Source: Pectobacterium polaris (GTDB lineage: Bacteria > Pseudomonadota > Gammaproteobacteria > Enterobacterales > Enterobacteriaceae). Taken from it: a DNA stretch of 64,000 bases. The notes under the pieces were generated by a model. That model was not told the DNA's origin. It did not search any database and saw only the letters and a program-made list of their open reading frames with translations. Position 1 is the stretch's first letter, and each line of letters opens with the position of its first letter. The translations under genes were made by a program, and so were the position numbers. The stretch lies in NCBI RefSeq assembly GCF_002307355.1, contig NZ_CP017481.1, positions 3,410,001 through 3,474,000 of the forward strand. The letters are read 5' to 3'. Positions 28,852 to 39,734 of the stretch are shown one piece after another.

Positions 28852-29319
28852 CTATTGTCCGCAACACTTTTTGTATTTTTTGCCGGAACCACACGGGCAA
28901 GGTTCATTTCTGCCAGTCTGCAAATGAACGCCGTCTATATAGTACCAGCGATTATGCTGGCGAAGGAAGCGTGAGCGCTCTCGCATCACTTCTGTTCGCT
29001 GGTTGTCGGTTTCCGATATATAACGTGCGGCGAATTCCACATAGCCCTCATCGGGCGTTTTTCCGGGAGACGTTGCTAGTATAGTAAGGCCGAGCCACTG
29101 CGAATGCTGGCAGCTTTCAGCGAGGGACCCGCGCCATTGCTCGGGTTGAAGATCGGGATGCCAGGTGGCGATAAGGTAATCGACATCGCGTTTGACATAG
29201 GCGGTATAGCGCGATCGCATTAATATGGCTGGCTCAGCCGCTGTTGCGGCATGCGTGAGGTACGGTTGACAGCATGCGTTATACTGCAACCCACTGCAAC
29301 AGGGGCAAGATTCTGACAC
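28852..29319 (-). CDS. ychJ: YchJ family SEC-C motif protein
   Basis: This 155-residue protein has zinc-binding cysteine clusters at both ends: [11 protein letters not shown] at the N-terminus and the SEC-C motif [14 protein letters not shown] at the C-terminus. The start is a GTG at 29319 with AGGAG seven bases before it. The longer frame to 29373 adds a hydrophobic stretch absent from the family. It follows rssA divergently, as in E. coli. Confidence 0.87.
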   Translation of the reverse strand: MSESCPCCSGLQYNACCQPYLTHAATAAEPAILMRSRYTAYVKRDVDYLIATWHPDLQPEQWRGSLAESCQHSQWLGLTILATSPGKTPDEGYVEFAARYISETDNQRTEVMRERSRFLRQHNRWYYIDGVHLQTGRNEPCPCGSGKKYKKCCGQ

Positions 29320-29451
29320 AACGTCTCCTGAAGAAAATTTAAGATAAAAACTGATAGATAATAAACAGATCACTATGCAGGATGCCGATATGTTACCTAA
29401 GAAACTCTACGTGTAGCAATGTGCGCTAAAATGAAGGCAGGTGGATCGATC

Positions 29452-30357
29452 ATGCAGCGGAAAAAAATTGGAATAGCCTTGGGATCTGGGGCAGCGAAAG
29501 GATGGGCGCATATTGGTGTATTTAATGCGTTAACAGAAATGGGGGTAAAGGTTGATGTTGTGGCCGGTTGTTCTATCGGTGCGCTGGTTGGTGCGGCGTA
29601 TGCCACAAACAATTTATCCTCAATGGATCGCTGGGTGAGGGCGTTTGGCTACTGGGACGTGATTCGACTGATGGATCTCTCTTGGCAGCGCGGTAGTTTG
29701 TTGCGTGGCGATCGTGTTTTTAATAGTGTGAAGCATTTGTTACATACAACACAGATTGAAGACTGTGATATCAAATACGGCGTAGTGACGACAAACCTCA
29801 GCACAGGGCGTGAACTCTGGCTGACGGAAGGCGACTTGCATCAGGCTATGCGGGCGTCTTGCAGTATGCCAGGCCTGCTATCCCCCGTTCGATTTAACGA
29901 TTACTGGCTGGTGGATGGCGCGGTGGTAAACCCTGTTCCCGTGTCTCTGGCGCGGGCAATGGGGGCCGACATTGTTATCGCAGTTGATCTCCAGCACGAC
30001 GCCAGTCTTAATCATCAGGATTTGCTGTCGATCAAACCGACAGCGTCAGACATTGATGTGGAGAATGTTCCGCAAGGTTGGCGTAGCAGAATTCGGGAAC
30101 GCTTACTGCGGGGCCGCCGTCAGCCAGCGGAAAGTTCGCCAACGGCGATGGAGATAATGAGTACGTCGATCCAAATTCTGGAAAATCGGTTGAAGATGAC
30201 GCGGATGGCGGGCGATCCGCCGGATGTGCTGCTGCAACCGCATTGTCCCCAGATTGCTACCTTAGATTTTCATCGGGCGCAGGAGGCGATTGAGGCGGGT
30301 TATAAGGCGGTGGAAAAGATGCGTGATGAATTGTTGCCGCTCGCCAAAGAGGCATAG
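29452..30357 (+). CDS. rssA: Patatin-like phospholipase RssA
   Basis: This 301-residue protein has the same length as E. coli RssA. It is a patatin-type acyl hydrolase with the oxyanion loop SGAAKGWAH, nucleophile Ser41 in GCSIG, and Asp155 in VDGAVVNP. The start at 29452 (MQRKKIG) fits the family; two in-frame ATG codons lie upstream. It forms a pair with rssB. Its biochemical substrate is unknown. Confidence 0.92.
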   Translation: MQRKKIGIALGSGAAKGWAHIGVFNALTEMGVKVDVVAGCSIGALVGAAYATNNLSSMDRWVRAFGYWDVIRLMDLSWQRGSLLRGDRVFNSVKHLLHTTQIEDCDIKYGVVTTNLSTGRELWLTEGDLHQAMRASCSMPGLLSPVRFNDYWLVDGAVVNPVPVSLARAMGADIVIAVDLQHDASLNHQDLLSIKPTASDIDVENVPQGWRSRIRERLLRGRRQPAESSPTAMEIMSTSIQILENRLKMTRMAGDPPDVLLQPHCPQIATLDFHRAQEAIEAGYKAVEKMRDELLPLAKEA

Positions 30358-30404
30358 TGAAGCGCGCTGCATGTAGTTAAAGTACATGTAGCGAAGAAGA
30401 CAGG

Positions 30405-30426
30405 GTGTGCCGTCTATCCGGCACAC
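30405..30426. other. Hairpin between rssA and rssB
   Basis: GTGTGCCG and CGGCACAC form an eight-base stem with a six-base loop, 47 bases after the rssA stop. It has no T-run. It may weaken read-through between rssA and rssB or help an rssB promoter. Confidence 0.35.
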
Positions 30427-30475
30427 TGGCGCTAAAGCAGGTGTGATTATTCGGTGTTTGAAGTAAGGGGTACTG

Positions 30476-31492
30476 ATGGAACAACCACTAGCGGGTAAGC
30501 ATATTTTAGTCATTGATGACGAGGCCGTTTTTAGATCTGTGCTCGCTGGTTATCTGACTTCTCTTGGGGCTTCAGTTCAGGAAGCGATTAACGGATTAGA
30601 TGCGCTAAGCACTCTTGAACATTACCAACCCGATTTAATGATTTGCGATCTGAGTATGCCGACGATGGGAGGAATCGAGTTCCTTGAACGTCTGCGCTTG
30701 AAAGACAACGACACGCCAATACTGATCATTTCTGCAACCAGCCAGATGGCGGACATTGCCAAAGTCTTGCGGCTTGGTGTTCAGGATGTGTTGCTAAAAC
30801 CGATTCGTGATTATGCACGTTTGCGTGAAGCTGTGATGTCCTGCCTATATCCTGATATGTTCACCTCACAGCTGAATGAGATGGATCAACTCATGCAGGA
30901 CATGGATTCCCTGAATCAATCTCCTGAAGCCGTCACCAAACTGCTTGCCCAACTACAGCCGCCCGTTCAGCAAACGCTTGCTCGGTGCCGTATTAACTAT
31001 CGTCAGTTGACGGCAGCGGAACAACCGGGGCTAGTGTTGGATATTGCCGCGCTTTCGGAGACTGAGCTGGCATTCTATTGTCTTGATGTCACTCAGGGCG
31101 TCAATAATAGTGGGACGCTGGCAGCGTTACTGCTTCGAACCTTGTTCAATGGGGTGCTTCAGGAGCATTTGGCCGATCAACAACACCGTTTGCCGTATCT
31201 GCCAACGCTATTAAAGCAGGTAAACCAGTTGTTGCGGCAGGCGAGTCTGGACGGTCGTTTTCCTTTGCTTGTGGGGTATTACCATCAGCAGTTAAAACAG
31301 CTGATACTGATTTCCGCCGGGCTAAATGCGACGTTGAATGTTAACGAACAGCAGATAGCGCTGAATAGTGGCGTCCCTTTAGGCACGCTTGAAGGTGCTT
31401 ATCTCAACCAGTTGAATTATCAGTGCGAAGCATGGCAATGCCAGATATGGGGCGGCGGCGGCCGTTTACGACTGATGTTGACTACAGAATAG
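30476..31492 (+). CDS. rssB: Sigma-S degradation adaptor RssB
   Basis: This 338-residue response-regulator protein delivers RpoS to the ClpXP protease. The receiver domain (about 1-125) has the acidic pair D14/D15 and phosphoacceptor Asp58 in CDLSMPTMGG, with a Lys in LLKPIRD. A helical linker and the degenerate phosphatase-like domain follow. Length and gene order match E. coli. Confidence 0.94.
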   Translation: MEQPLAGKHILVIDDEAVFRSVLAGYLTSLGASVQEAINGLDALSTLEHYQPDLMICDLSMPTMGGIEFLERLRLKDNDTPILIISATSQMADIAKVLRLGVQDVLLKPIRDYARLREAVMSCLYPDMFTSQLNEMDQLMQDMDSLNQSPEAVTKLLAQLQPPVQQTLARCRINYRQLTAAEQPGLVLDIAALSETELAFYCLDVTQGVNNSGTLAALLLRTLFNGVLQEHLADQQHRLPYLPTLLKQVNQLLRQASLDGRFPLLVGYYHQQLKQLILISAGLNATLNVNEQQIALNSGVPLGTLEGAYLNQLNYQCEAWQCQIWGGGGRLRLMLTTE

Positions 31493-31523
31493 TCTGATAG
31501 CGCGAGATGGTGCCGGTTTCAGG

Positions 31524-31553
31524 TAATACCCATCTTTCGGTATTATTTTTTAT
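31524..31553 (+). terminator. Terminator of rssB
   Basis: AATACC and GGTATT form a short stem around an eight-base loop, followed by ATTTTTTATTT. It lies 32 bases after the rssB stop and ahead of galU. Confidence 0.6.
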
Positions 31554-31697
31554 TTCCTACTATGTAGGGAGTTATCTTATTTTTATTGAACGGTAACGTT
31601 GGGACAAGCGTGCTCTTGTTAAAGTCGTTATACTCTTGCGGTTATCTTGATTAGATAAATAAAGTTCATTATTTGAACGGTATATAAGAGGCTGTTT

Positions 31698-32609
31698 ATG
31701 TCTATTGTGAATAAAAAAGTAAAAAAAGCGGTCATACCGGTTGCTGGATTAGGGACGCGTATGCTGCCTGCCACCAAAGCCATTCCTAAAGAAATGCTGC
31801 CGTTGGTAGATAAACCGCTGATCCAATATGTTGTTAATGAGTGTATCGCAGCAGGGATTAATGAAATTATTCTCGTTACACACTCTTCTAAAAATTCTAT
31901 CGAAAACCATTTCGATACCAGTTTTGAACTGGAAGCCATACTAGAAAAACGCGTTAAACGTCAGCTGTTGGAAGAGATTCAGTCCATCTGTCCTAAGCAC
32001 GTCACCATTATGCAAGTACGTCAGGGGTTAGCCAAAGGGCTTGGCCATGCCGTATTGTGCGCGCACCCGTTAGTTGGGGATGAGCCTGTTGCGGTTATTC
32101 TGCCGGATGTGATTATTGATGAATATGAATCCGATCTGAAGAAAGATAACCTGAGCGAAATGCTGCAGCGCTTTTCTACGACAGGCCGTAGCCAGATTAT
32201 GGTTGAGCCCGTTGAAAATGTAAGTAGCTATGGCGTGGTTGACTGCAAAGGTGTGGAATTAAAAGCAGGGGATAGCGCACCGATGGTTGGTGTGGTTGAA
32301 AAACCTAAAGCTTCCGAAGCCCCGTCTAATTTAGCCGTCGTTGGCCGTTATGTCCTCTCTGCGGATATTTGGTCTCTGCTGGAGAAAACACCGCCTGGCG
32401 CTGGTAATGAAATTCAGTTAACCGATGCCATCGCGATGTTGATGGAAAAAGAAACAGTAGAAGCGTATCACCTGAAAGGTGTGAGCCATGACTGTGGTAA
32501 TAAATTAGGCTATATGCAGGCATTTGTGGAATATGGTTTACGCCATGATGGATTAGGCCAGGAATTTGCGCAGTGGCTGCAGGAAACGATTGAAGCAGAA
32601 GAAAAATAA
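31698..32609 (+). CDS. galU: UTP-glucose-1-phosphate uridylyltransferase
   Basis: This 303-residue cytoplasmic enzyme makes UDP-glucose from UTP and glucose 1-phosphate. UDP-glucose feeds cell-envelope polysaccharide and osmoregulated glucan synthesis. The nucleotide-binding motif [19 protein letters not shown] is at residues 17-35. AGAGG lies upstream. It is followed by a bidirectional terminator shared with hns. Confidence 0.96.
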   Translation: MSIVNKKVKKAVIPVAGLGTRMLPATKAIPKEMLPLVDKPLIQYVVNECIAAGINEIILVTHSSKNSIENHFDTSFELEAILEKRVKRQLLEEIQSICPKHVTIMQVRQGLAKGLGHAVLCAHPLVGDEPVAVILPDVIIDEYESDLKKDNLSEMLQRFSTTGRSQIMVEPVENVSSYGVVDCKGVELKAGDSAPMVGVVEKPKASEAPSNLAVVGRYVLSADIWSLLEKTPPGAGNEIQLTDAIAMLMEKETVEAYHLKGVSHDCGNKLGYMQAFVEYGLRHDGLGQEFAQWLQETIEAEEK

Positions 32610-32701
32610 CAGAATGTAATGATTGCTCTCTGTTTACAAAAACAGAGAGCAGCCAAAAAACGGCGACATATCTGTTTCTCTTTGCAATATGCGTTATCAA
32701 A

Positions 32702-32733
32702 GAAAAACCCCCGATAATTATCGGGGTTTTTTT
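32702..32733. terminator. Bidirectional terminator galU/hns
   Basis: CCCCGATAATTATCGGGG is a perfect palindrome with an A-run before and seven Ts after it. It separates the convergent galU and hns genes and can serve both. Confidence 0.9.
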
Positions 32734-32754
32734 GTATTCAGTACTTATAAACGA

Positions 32755-33162
32755 TTACAGCAGGAAATCGTCTAAAGATTTACCTTGCTCTTCGATTGCT
32801 TTCTTGATTACTGCCGGTGTACGACCCTGGCCAGTCCAGGTTTTAAGTTCGCCGTTTTCGTCAGTGTATTGATATTTTGCCGGGCGGGCAGCGCGCTTGC
32901 TTTTACCTGCAACCTTAACTGAACCTAAAGACTGCAATAATTCGTTAGGGTCAATACCGTCTGCAATCAGCATGTCGCGATATTGCTGCAATTTACGCGC
33001 ACGTTCTTCAACTTCAGCCTGAACCTGGCTATCTTCTTCGCGGCGTTCATTAACCACGACTTCCAGTTTTTCCAGCATTTCTTCCAAAGTATCCAGGGTA
33101 CATTCTCTTGCCTGGGCACGCAGAGTACGGATGTTGTTAAGAATCTTTAGTGCTTCGCTCAT
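32755..33162 (-). CDS. hns: DNA-binding protein H-NS
   Basis: This 135-residue nucleoid protein silences AT-rich and horizontally acquired genes. The N-terminal helices form the dimerisation coiled coil (about 1-80), then a basic linker ([10 protein letters not shown]). The C-terminal DNA-binding motif is TWTGQGRTP. The length is close to the 137 residues of E. coli. It lies between galU and tdk. Confidence 0.96.
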   Translation of the reverse strand: MSEALKILNNIRTLRAQARECTLDTLEEMLEKLEVVVNERREEDSQVQAEVEERARKLQQYRDMLIADGIDPNELLQSLGSVKVAGKSKRAARPAKYQYTDENGELKTWTGQGRTPAVIKKAIEEQGKSLDDFLL

Positions 33163-33555
33163 TGTGATAATCTCAAATAATATTATTGGTGGCGTGTAGT
33201 GTGATAATAGAGTGCTATTTTCCTTTCTGCAATAGTCAAATTTGTAAGTTTGTTAAAAAACGTCATTTTTAAAACAGATCTCACATCCTATGTTACATAA
33301 ATATAAATACTTTCCTGTTATCAAAAAAATACATTTGGTATGCCGCTTTTCTACCTCAAAAGGCAGAGAATGACTTATTGATGCCGCACCGTTGTTATAA
33401 GGAACGTTTATATCTTTTATCATAACAGGCCGTCGCTGGCGGGCGTATGGTCAAAATGTGGCCGAGGAATAGCCCATTGCGCAGCGTGAAGACGAGTTGT
33501 TACAATAAGTTTTTACGACCCGAAGATCATATAGCCTGCCTTTTGGAGTGACCGA
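33163..33555. other. Divergent region between hns and tdk
   Basis: This 393-base AT-rich region contains the hns and tdk promoters. No ORF or RNA is supported. I could not fix -10/-35 elements with confidence. Autoregulatory H-NS and Fis sites are known upstream of E. coli hns, but none could be shown here. Confidence 0.4.
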
Positions 33556-34152
33556 GTGGCCCAACTTTATTTTTATTATTCTGCAATGAATGCAGGGAAA
33601 TCGACGGCACTATTGCAGTCGTCATATAACTACCAGGAGCGTGGGATGCGCACGCTGGTGTTCACTGCAGAAATAGATAATCGGCATGGCGTGGGGATAG
33701 TCAGTTCACGGATCGGCCTTTCTTCTCCGGCATTATTGTTTAATCCGCAGACATCCTTATTTGGATTGCTGGAGAAAGATCATCGCGCTCAGCCCGTAGA
33801 TTGTGTATTAATTGATGAATGTCAATTTTTAACCCGCGAGCAGGTGGGGGAGCTTTCCGATGTCGTGGACCAATTAGATATCCCGGTATTGTGTTACGGA
33901 TTGCGTACTGATTTCCGTGGTGATTTGTTTTCCGGAAGTCACTATTTATTAGCGTGGGCAGATAAGCTGATCGAGTTAAAAACGGTCTGTCATTGCGGCC
34001 GTAAAGCCAACTGTGTATTGCGGTTAGATGCACAAGGTAATGCCGTCCACGAAGGAGAGCAGGTCGTTATTGGCGGCAATGAGAGCTATGTTTCTGTGTG
34101 CCGTAAGCATTATAAAATTGCGCTGGGATTAACCCGTAAAGAAAGCGAGTAA
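33556..34152 (+). CDS. tdk: Thymidine kinase
   Basis: This 198-residue kinase salvages thymidine. It has a P-loop SAMNAGKST (residues 9-17), the catalytic-region LIDECQFLT, and a zinc-binding CHCGRKANC near residue 145. The start codon is GTG, with GGAG nine bases upstream (TTTTGGAGTGACCGA). Confidence 0.95.
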   Translation: MAQLYFYYSAMNAGKSTALLQSSYNYQERGMRTLVFTAEIDNRHGVGIVSSRIGLSSPALLFNPQTSLFGLLEKDHRAQPVDCVLIDECQFLTREQVGELSDVVDQLDIPVLCYGLRTDFRGDLFSGSHYLLAWADKLIELKTVCHCGRKANCVLRLDAQGNAVHEGEQVVIGGNESYVSVCRKHYKIALGLTRKESE

Positions 34153-34232
34153 GGCGGTTAAATATCCGGCAGGTAGGGCGAGTAATAAACGGCGTATTGG
34201 TGCGTGTCGATGCGGAGTACGAGTAATAAAAA

Positions 34233-34293
34233 TGCCCAACCTTAAAAGGTTGGGCATCGTTGAGAGATAAACCGCCTTTAGGTTAAGGCGGTT
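34233..34293. terminator. Tandem hairpins between tdk and adhE
   Basis: Two hairpins lie between the convergent genes: TGCCCAACCT/AGGTTGGGCA at 34233-34256 and AACCGCCTT/AAGGCGGTT at 34270-34293. Neither has a long T-run. They probably terminate or stabilise the adhE and tdk transcripts. Confidence 0.55.
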
Positions 34294-34305
34294 ACAGCCA
34301 GAACG

Positions 34306-36981
34306 TTAATGTGCGGCTTTCTTGCTGGTTTTAGCGGCTTTTGCTACAGGTTCAACCGCTTCTGCTTTTTCTTCTTCAGAGAACTTACGACCATAGTAAG
34401 TATCCAGCAGAATCTGTTTCAGTTCGGAAATCAGCGGGTAACGCGGGTTAGCGCCAGTACACTGATCGTCGAACGCATCTTCTGACAGCTTATCGACCTT
34501 AGCCAGGAAATCGGCTTCCTGTACGCCCGCTTCACGAATGGACGTTGGGATCCCCAGCTCAGTCTTCATTTCTTCCAGCCAGTTCAGCAATTTCTCGATT
34601 TTCTGCGCGGTACGATCGCTTGGAGCAGTCAAACGCAGGTGGTCGGCTATTTCCGCGTAACGACGGCGAGCCTGCGGACGGTCATACTGGCTGAACGTCG
34701 TCTGCTTGGTCGGGTTGTCGTTTGCGTTATAGCGAATCACGTTTGAGATCAGTAGGGCATTAGCCAAGCCGTGCGGAATATGGAATTCAGAGCCCAGTTT
34801 ATGCGCCATGGAGTGACAAACGCCGAGGAAGGCGTTGGCAAACGCGATACCTGCAATCGTTGCGGCGTTATGCACACGCTCACGGGCAACCGGGTTTTTC
34901 GCGCCGTCGCGGTAGCTGTCTGGCAGGTTTTCCTTCAGGAGTTTCAGCGCTTGTAACGCCTGGCCATCTGAATATTCGTTTGCCAGCACAGAAACATAGG
35001 CTTCCAGCGAGTGGGTTACAGCATCGAGTCCGCCAAACGCACACAGCGATTTCGGCATATTCATGACCAAATTGGCATCAACAATCGCCATATCTGGCGT
35101 CAGCGCGTAGTCCGCCAGTGGATATTTCTGTCCAGTTGCATCGTCGGTCACCACGGCAAACGGCGTGACTTCAGAACCGGTACCGGATGTGGTGGTTATC
35201 GCCACCATCTTGGCTTTGACGCCCATTTTCGGGAACTTGTAGATACGCTTACGGATATCCATAAAGCGCAGCGCCAGCTCTTCGAAGTGTGTCGTCGGGT
35301 GTTCATACATCACCCACATGATCTTCGCGGCATCCATTGGAGAACCGCCACCCAGCGCAATAATCACATCCGGTTTGAAGGAATGCATTTGTTCCGCACC
35401 TTTACGCACGATGCTCAGCGTCGGGTCAGCTTCAACTTCGAAGAACACTTCGGTTTCCAGTCCGTGCTGTTTCAGTACGGACGTCACCTGATCGACATAG
35501 CCGTTGTTGAACAAGAAGCGGTCGGTCACGATAAATGCACGTTTTGCACCATCGGAGGCGACTTCTTCCAGTGCGATAGGCAGTGAGCCACGACGGAAAT
35601 AAATGGATTTAGGAAGTTTATGCCACAACATATTCTCTGCTCGCTTGGCTACCGTTTTCTTGTTGATCAAGTGCTTCGGACCGACGTTTTCGGAGATGGA
35701 GTTTCCGCCCCAGGAGCCACAGCCCAGCGTCAGAGACGGAGCGAGTTTGAAGTTGTAGAGATCGCCGATACCACCCTGAGAAGCTGGGGTGTTAATCAGG
35801 ATACGCGCCGTTTTCATCATATTACCGAAATGATTCACGCGCTCTGGCTGATTGTCCTGATCGGTATACAGGCAGGATGTGTGACCGATGCCACCCATTG
35901 CGACCAGTTTTTCCGCTTTAATGACGGCATCGTTGAAGTCTTTCGCACGGTACATCGCCAGCGTCGGCGACAGTTTTTCATGCGCAAACGGTTCGGATTC
36001 ATCGACGGCCGTCACTTCACCGATCAGCACTTTGGTGTTCGCTGGGACGGTGATGCCCGCCATTTCTGCGATCTTCGGTGCAGGCTGGCCAACAATGTCG
36101 GCGTTCAGTGAACCGTTTTTCAGCAAGATACCCTGTACGGCATGCAGTTCTTTGCCTTTCAGCATGTAGCCGCCGTGGGTGGCAAAACGCTCACGCACAG
36201 CATCATAGACGCTGTCTACCACGATGACGGACTGTTCTGACGCGCAAATTACGCCGTTATCGAAGGTTTTCGACATCAGAATAGACGCCACGGCACGCTT
36301 GATATCCGCGGTTTCGTCAACGACAACAGGCGTGTTACCGGCACCTACGCCGATTGCTGGTTTACCGGAACTGTATGCGGCTTTCACCATGCCCGGGCCG
36401 CCAGTCGCCAGAATCAGGTTGATATCTGGGTGGTGCATAAGCTGGTTGGACAGGTCGACAGAAGGCTGATCGATCCAGCCGATGATATCTTTCGGTGCAC
36501 CTGCCGCAATTGCCGCTTGCAGAACAATGTCAGCGGCTTTATTGGTCGCATTTTTTGCACGTGGATGGGGAGAGAAGATAATCCCGTTACGGGTCTTCAG
36601 GCTGATCAACGCTTTAAAAATTGCGGTAGAAGTGGGGTTGGTGGTGGGAACAATACCGCAGATCAGACCAATCGGCTCGGCAATCGTAATGGTACCAAAA
36701 GTGTCATCAGTAGAGAGGACGCCGCAGGTTTTTTCATCCTGGTAGGCGTTATAAATGTACTCAGATGCGAAGTGGTTTTTGATGACTTTGTCTTCCACGA
36801 TCCCCATGCCAGATTCGGCAACCGCCATTTTTGCCAGCGGGATACGGGCATCCGATGCAGCGAGTGCGGCGGCGCGGAAGATTTTGTCCACTTGTTCCTG
36901 AGTGTAAGTGGCAAATTCCTGCTGTGCCTTTTTCACTCTTTCGACCAATGCGTTAAGTTCAGCAACGTTGGTTACGGCCAT
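34306..36981 (-). CDS. adhE: Bifunctional acetaldehyde-CoA/alcohol dehydrogenase AdhE
   Basis: This 891-residue fermentative enzyme reduces acetyl-CoA to acetaldehyde and then ethanol. It has the N-terminal aldehyde dehydrogenase domain (about 1-440), with the catalytic Cys in NGVICASEQ, and the C-terminal iron-dependent alcohol dehydrogenase domain (about 450-870), with FGGLDAVTHSLEAYVS holding metal ligands. The length equals the E. coli protein. It polymerises into spirosomes in other species. Expression under anaerobiosis is expected but the upstream signals are unclear. Confidence 0.98.
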   Translation of the reverse strand: MAVTNVAELNALVERVKKAQQEFATYTQEQVDKIFRAAALAASDARIPLAKMAVAESGMGIVEDKVIKNHFASEYIYNAYQDEKTCGVLSTDDTFGTITIAEPIGLICGIVPTTNPTSTAIFKALISLKTRNGIIFSPHPRAKNATNKAADIVLQAAIAAGAPKDIIGWIDQPSVDLSNQLMHHPDINLILATGGPGMVKAAYSSGKPAIGVGAGNTPVVVDETADIKRAVASILMSKTFDNGVICASEQSVIVVDSVYDAVRERFATHGGYMLKGKELHAVQGILLKNGSLNADIVGQPAPKIAEMAGITVPANTKVLIGEVTAVDESEPFAHEKLSPTLAMYRAKDFNDAVIKAEKLVAMGGIGHTSCLYTDQDNQPERVNHFGNMMKTARILINTPASQGGIGDLYNFKLAPSLTLGCGSWGGNSISENVGPKHLINKKTVAKRAENMLWHKLPKSIYFRRGSLPIALEEVASDGAKRAFIVTDRFLFNNGYVDQVTSVLKQHGLETEVFFEVEADPTLSIVRKGAEQMHSFKPDVIIALGGGSPMDAAKIMWVMYEHPTTHFEELALRFMDIRKRIYKFPKMGVKAKMVAITTTSGTGSEVTPFAVVTDDATGQKYPLADYALTPDMAIVDANLVMNMPKSLCAFGGLDAVTHSLEAYVSVLANEYSDGQALQALKLLKENLPDSYRDGAKNPVARERVHNAATIAGIAFANAFLGVCHSMAHKLGSEFHIPHGLANALLISNVIRYNANDNPTKQTTFSQYDRPQARRRYAEIADHLRLTAPSDRTAQKIEKLLNWLEEMKTELGIPTSIREAGVQEADFLAKVDKLSEDAFDDQCTGANPRYPLISELKQILLDTYYGRKFSEEEKAEAVEPVAKAAKTSKKAAH

Positions 36982-37991
36982 AATGCTCTCCTGATAAATG
37001 TTAAACTCTTTCAGTCAATTGTTCGCCGGATAGAACAGTATAGATAAACGAGCGGGGGGCGTTTTCGTTACCTTGCTATTCTTTTCTGCCTATTTCGCAT
37101 TAATTGACTCAAAGAGCTTGTTAGCCGCCGTTGTGGCGCGATTGTTGCTTTTTAAAATACTGTAACCGCCGATATCGTAAATTTTTGAAATATTGTTTTG
37201 AAATTACGTCAAAATTAAGAAGATCTACGCGTCCGTTACGGTATGAAATGAGCATACCTATTTATAGGTGCCTTTTTTGTGATCTATATCGACTTTTCTT
37301 TAAGCTGACACCATTCAGCAGGCTGGTATTGATAACGCCTATCATTAACCAGACAAAATCAGCGGCTTTTCTACCTAAAAGGGATTGTAAGGGATGAGGT
37401 GGGTACCGGAGCAGGACATTGTTAGGGGGGAAATTCCGGGCACGATGTTGTGCACATAATCGGAATGATCTGTTCGTATAAAACGTGTTCGCATAAACGA
37501 CGCTTATATCTTAATCGAGTTAGTTATTTTACGTGTGGCCTACCGTAAGGGAATCGTGTGCTATTGTCGTGCAAGATGAGTAACGGAGTTGTTAAAATAA
37601 TAACATTCTGCTCAGATAATGACGCGGACAGGTAAGCATGCATCATCATTTTTGTGCTGTGAAAATGATGAAACCCACTACGATGTTTTTTTGTCCAAAA
37701 TCTATAAATTGCTGAATATTTAAAAAATATCTGCAAATAAACAGAAAAAACATTGTTTATCATGGGGTTAATGAACGTATCGAATGATTGAAATAAAACG
37801 TTTACCAAGCTGTAGTAAAGAAAATTAAGCAACATCAATGTAAAAATATTGGCGAATGTGTCTGCTTTTGATAGCTTCGAGTATCGACCTGCTATTCGTT
37901 ATTCACCCATAAATTAATTTTATGATTTATTTGGATAATAGGCGATCTTTTCTGCTCTATGTGACGGCGATTTTTATACATAGGGTCCGGT
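36982..37991. other. Gene-poor kilobase between adhE and oppA
   Basis: This roughly 1-kb AT-rich region contains the adhE promoter on the left and the first oppA promoter on the right. In E. coli the membrane protein gene ychE lies here, but no homologue is seen. The one long frame, a minus-strand ORF at 37524-37838, shows no membrane or domain pattern and I do not call it. Confidence 0.5.
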
Positions 37992-39662
37992 ATGGCGTTG
38001 TATCAAGACAGGGGCGTTTATAAAGTGAAAATTCGCAAAACAAAACGATGCTTTGTTACCAGTATGATTGCCGCAGCAGTGATGGCGTCATGCGTGAATG
38101 TTCAGGCTGCTAATGTACCTGCCGGTGTTGAGCTGGCGAAAGAACAGGTTCTGGTGAGAAACAATGGCGCTGAGGTGTCATCACTGGATCCGCATAAAAT
38201 AGAAGGTGTGCCGGAATCCAACGTCGCGCGCGATTTATATGAAGGGCTGGTGATTTCCGATCCTGATGGACACCCGATTCCTGGCGTCGCTGAGAAGTGG
38301 GAAAGCAGCGATTTTAAAGTCTGGACGTTCCATTTACGTAAAGATGCCAAATGGTCCAATGGCGAGCCGGTTACCGCACAAGATTTCGTTTATAGCTGGC
38401 AGCGTTTGGCCGATCCGAAAACCGTTTCTCCTTACGCCAGCTATTTACAATATGGTCATCTGCTGAATATCGATGACATTATCGCCAGCAAGAAATCTCC
38501 CGATACGCTGGGCGTAAAAGCCCTCGACGACCATACGCTGGAAGTCACATTAAGCGAACCGATCCCTTACTTTTATAAATTACTCAATCACTCGTCCCTG
38601 TCGCCAGTAAATAAAGCCGCGGTGGAGAAGTTTGGTGATAAATGGACCCAGCCGGAAAACTGGGTAGGGAATGGCGCCTATCGCCTTAAATCTTGGGTTG
38701 TGAATGAGCGGCTTGTGCTGGAGCGTAATACCCAATATTGGGATAACGCCAAGACCGTGATTAATCAGGTCACCTATCTGCCGATTGCTTCTGAAGTGAC
38801 GGATGTTAACCGCTACCGTGCGGGTGAAATTGATGTCACCAATAATAAATTACCCATCGAGCTATTTCAGAAGCTGAAAAAAGAAATCCCACAAGAAGTT
38901 AACATCAATCCCTACCTCTGCACGTATTATTACGAAATCAATAATCAGAAACCGCCATTTAACGATGTTCGAGTACGTACGGCTCTGCGCATGGGGCTTG
39001 ATCAAGACATATTGACCAATAAAGTGAAAAATCAGGGCGATATTCCTGCCTATGGCTATATTCCTCCGTTTACGGACGGCTTGAAAGCGCATACGCCAGA
39101 GTGGTTTACCTGGCCACAGGCGAAACGTAATGAAGAAGCAAAAAAACTGCTGGCGGAAGCGGGTTATACCGCCGAGAAACCGCTGACATTTAATTTGCTC
39201 TATAACTCGTCAGATCTGCATAAAAAGATGGCGATCGCGGCGGCATCGATCTGGAGACAGAATCTGGGCGTTGACGCGAAGTTGGAAAACCAAGAGTGGA
39301 AAACTTATCTCAGCACGCGTCATCAGGGCAATTATGACGTTGCGCGTGCCGGATGGTGTGCGGACTATAATGAACCGACATCGTTCCTGAACAGCATGCT
39401 GTCAGACAGTAGCAACAACACCGCGCATTATAAGAGCGCGGCGTTCGACAAACTGATGGAGCAGGCGGTTCAGGCGAAAACGGACGACGAACGTGCGCAA
39501 GTTTATCAGCAGGCAGAATCGCAGTTGGATAAAGATGCCGCGATTGTACCGGTCTATTATTACGCGAACGCTAGACTGATCAAACCTTATGTCGGTGGCA
39601 TCACTGGCAAGGATCCGTTGGATAATATACGGGTGAAGGATCTCTATATCATTAAGCATTAA
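37992..39662 (+). CDS. oppA: Oligopeptide-binding periplasmic protein OppA, first copy
   Basis: This protein of 545-556 residues is a periplasmic peptide receptor for the Opp ABC transporter. A Sec signal peptide ends near ...VNVQA, before ANVPAGVELA. The typical family segment SLDPHKIEGVPESN lies at about residue 70. The ATG at 37992 has AGGG six bases upstream. A GTG at 38025 would give exactly 545 residues, the length of copy 2, and aligns with it. It is in tandem with a second, similar oppA. Confidence 0.93.
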   Translation: MALYQDRGVYKVKIRKTKRCFVTSMIAAAVMASCVNVQAANVPAGVELAKEQVLVRNNGAEVSSLDPHKIEGVPESNVARDLYEGLVISDPDGHPIPGVAEKWESSDFKVWTFHLRKDAKWSNGEPVTAQDFVYSWQRLADPKTVSPYASYLQYGHLLNIDDIIASKKSPDTLGVKALDDHTLEVTLSEPIPYFYKLLNHSSLSPVNKAAVEKFGDKWTQPENWVGNGAYRLKSWVVNERLVLERNTQYWDNAKTVINQVTYLPIASEVTDVNRYRAGEIDVTNNKLPIELFQKLKKEIPQEVNINPYLCTYYYEINNQKPPFNDVRVRTALRMGLDQDILTNKVKNQGDIPAYGYIPPFTDGLKAHTPEWFTWPQAKRNEEAKKLLAEAGYTAEKPLTFNLLYNSSDLHKKMAIAAASIWRQNLGVDAKLENQEWKTYLSTRHQGNYDVARAGWCADYNEPTSFLNSMLSDSSNNTAHYKSAAFDKLMEQAVQAKTDDERAQVYQQAESQLDKDAAIVPVYYYANARLIKPYVGGITGKDPLDNIRVKDLYIIKH

Positions 39663-39734
39663 TCCGCAGCTGTTTACGGTTTGATGCAAATGAAGTGAGC
39701 AAGCAGTGATTAATTTGGTGTTTAATCTCTGGTT

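Noticed and set aside
37524..37838. Minus-strand ORF of 104 residues in the adhE-oppA gap
   Set aside because: It shows no convincing ribosome-binding site, domain or similarity. The AT-rich spacer makes chance ORFs likely.
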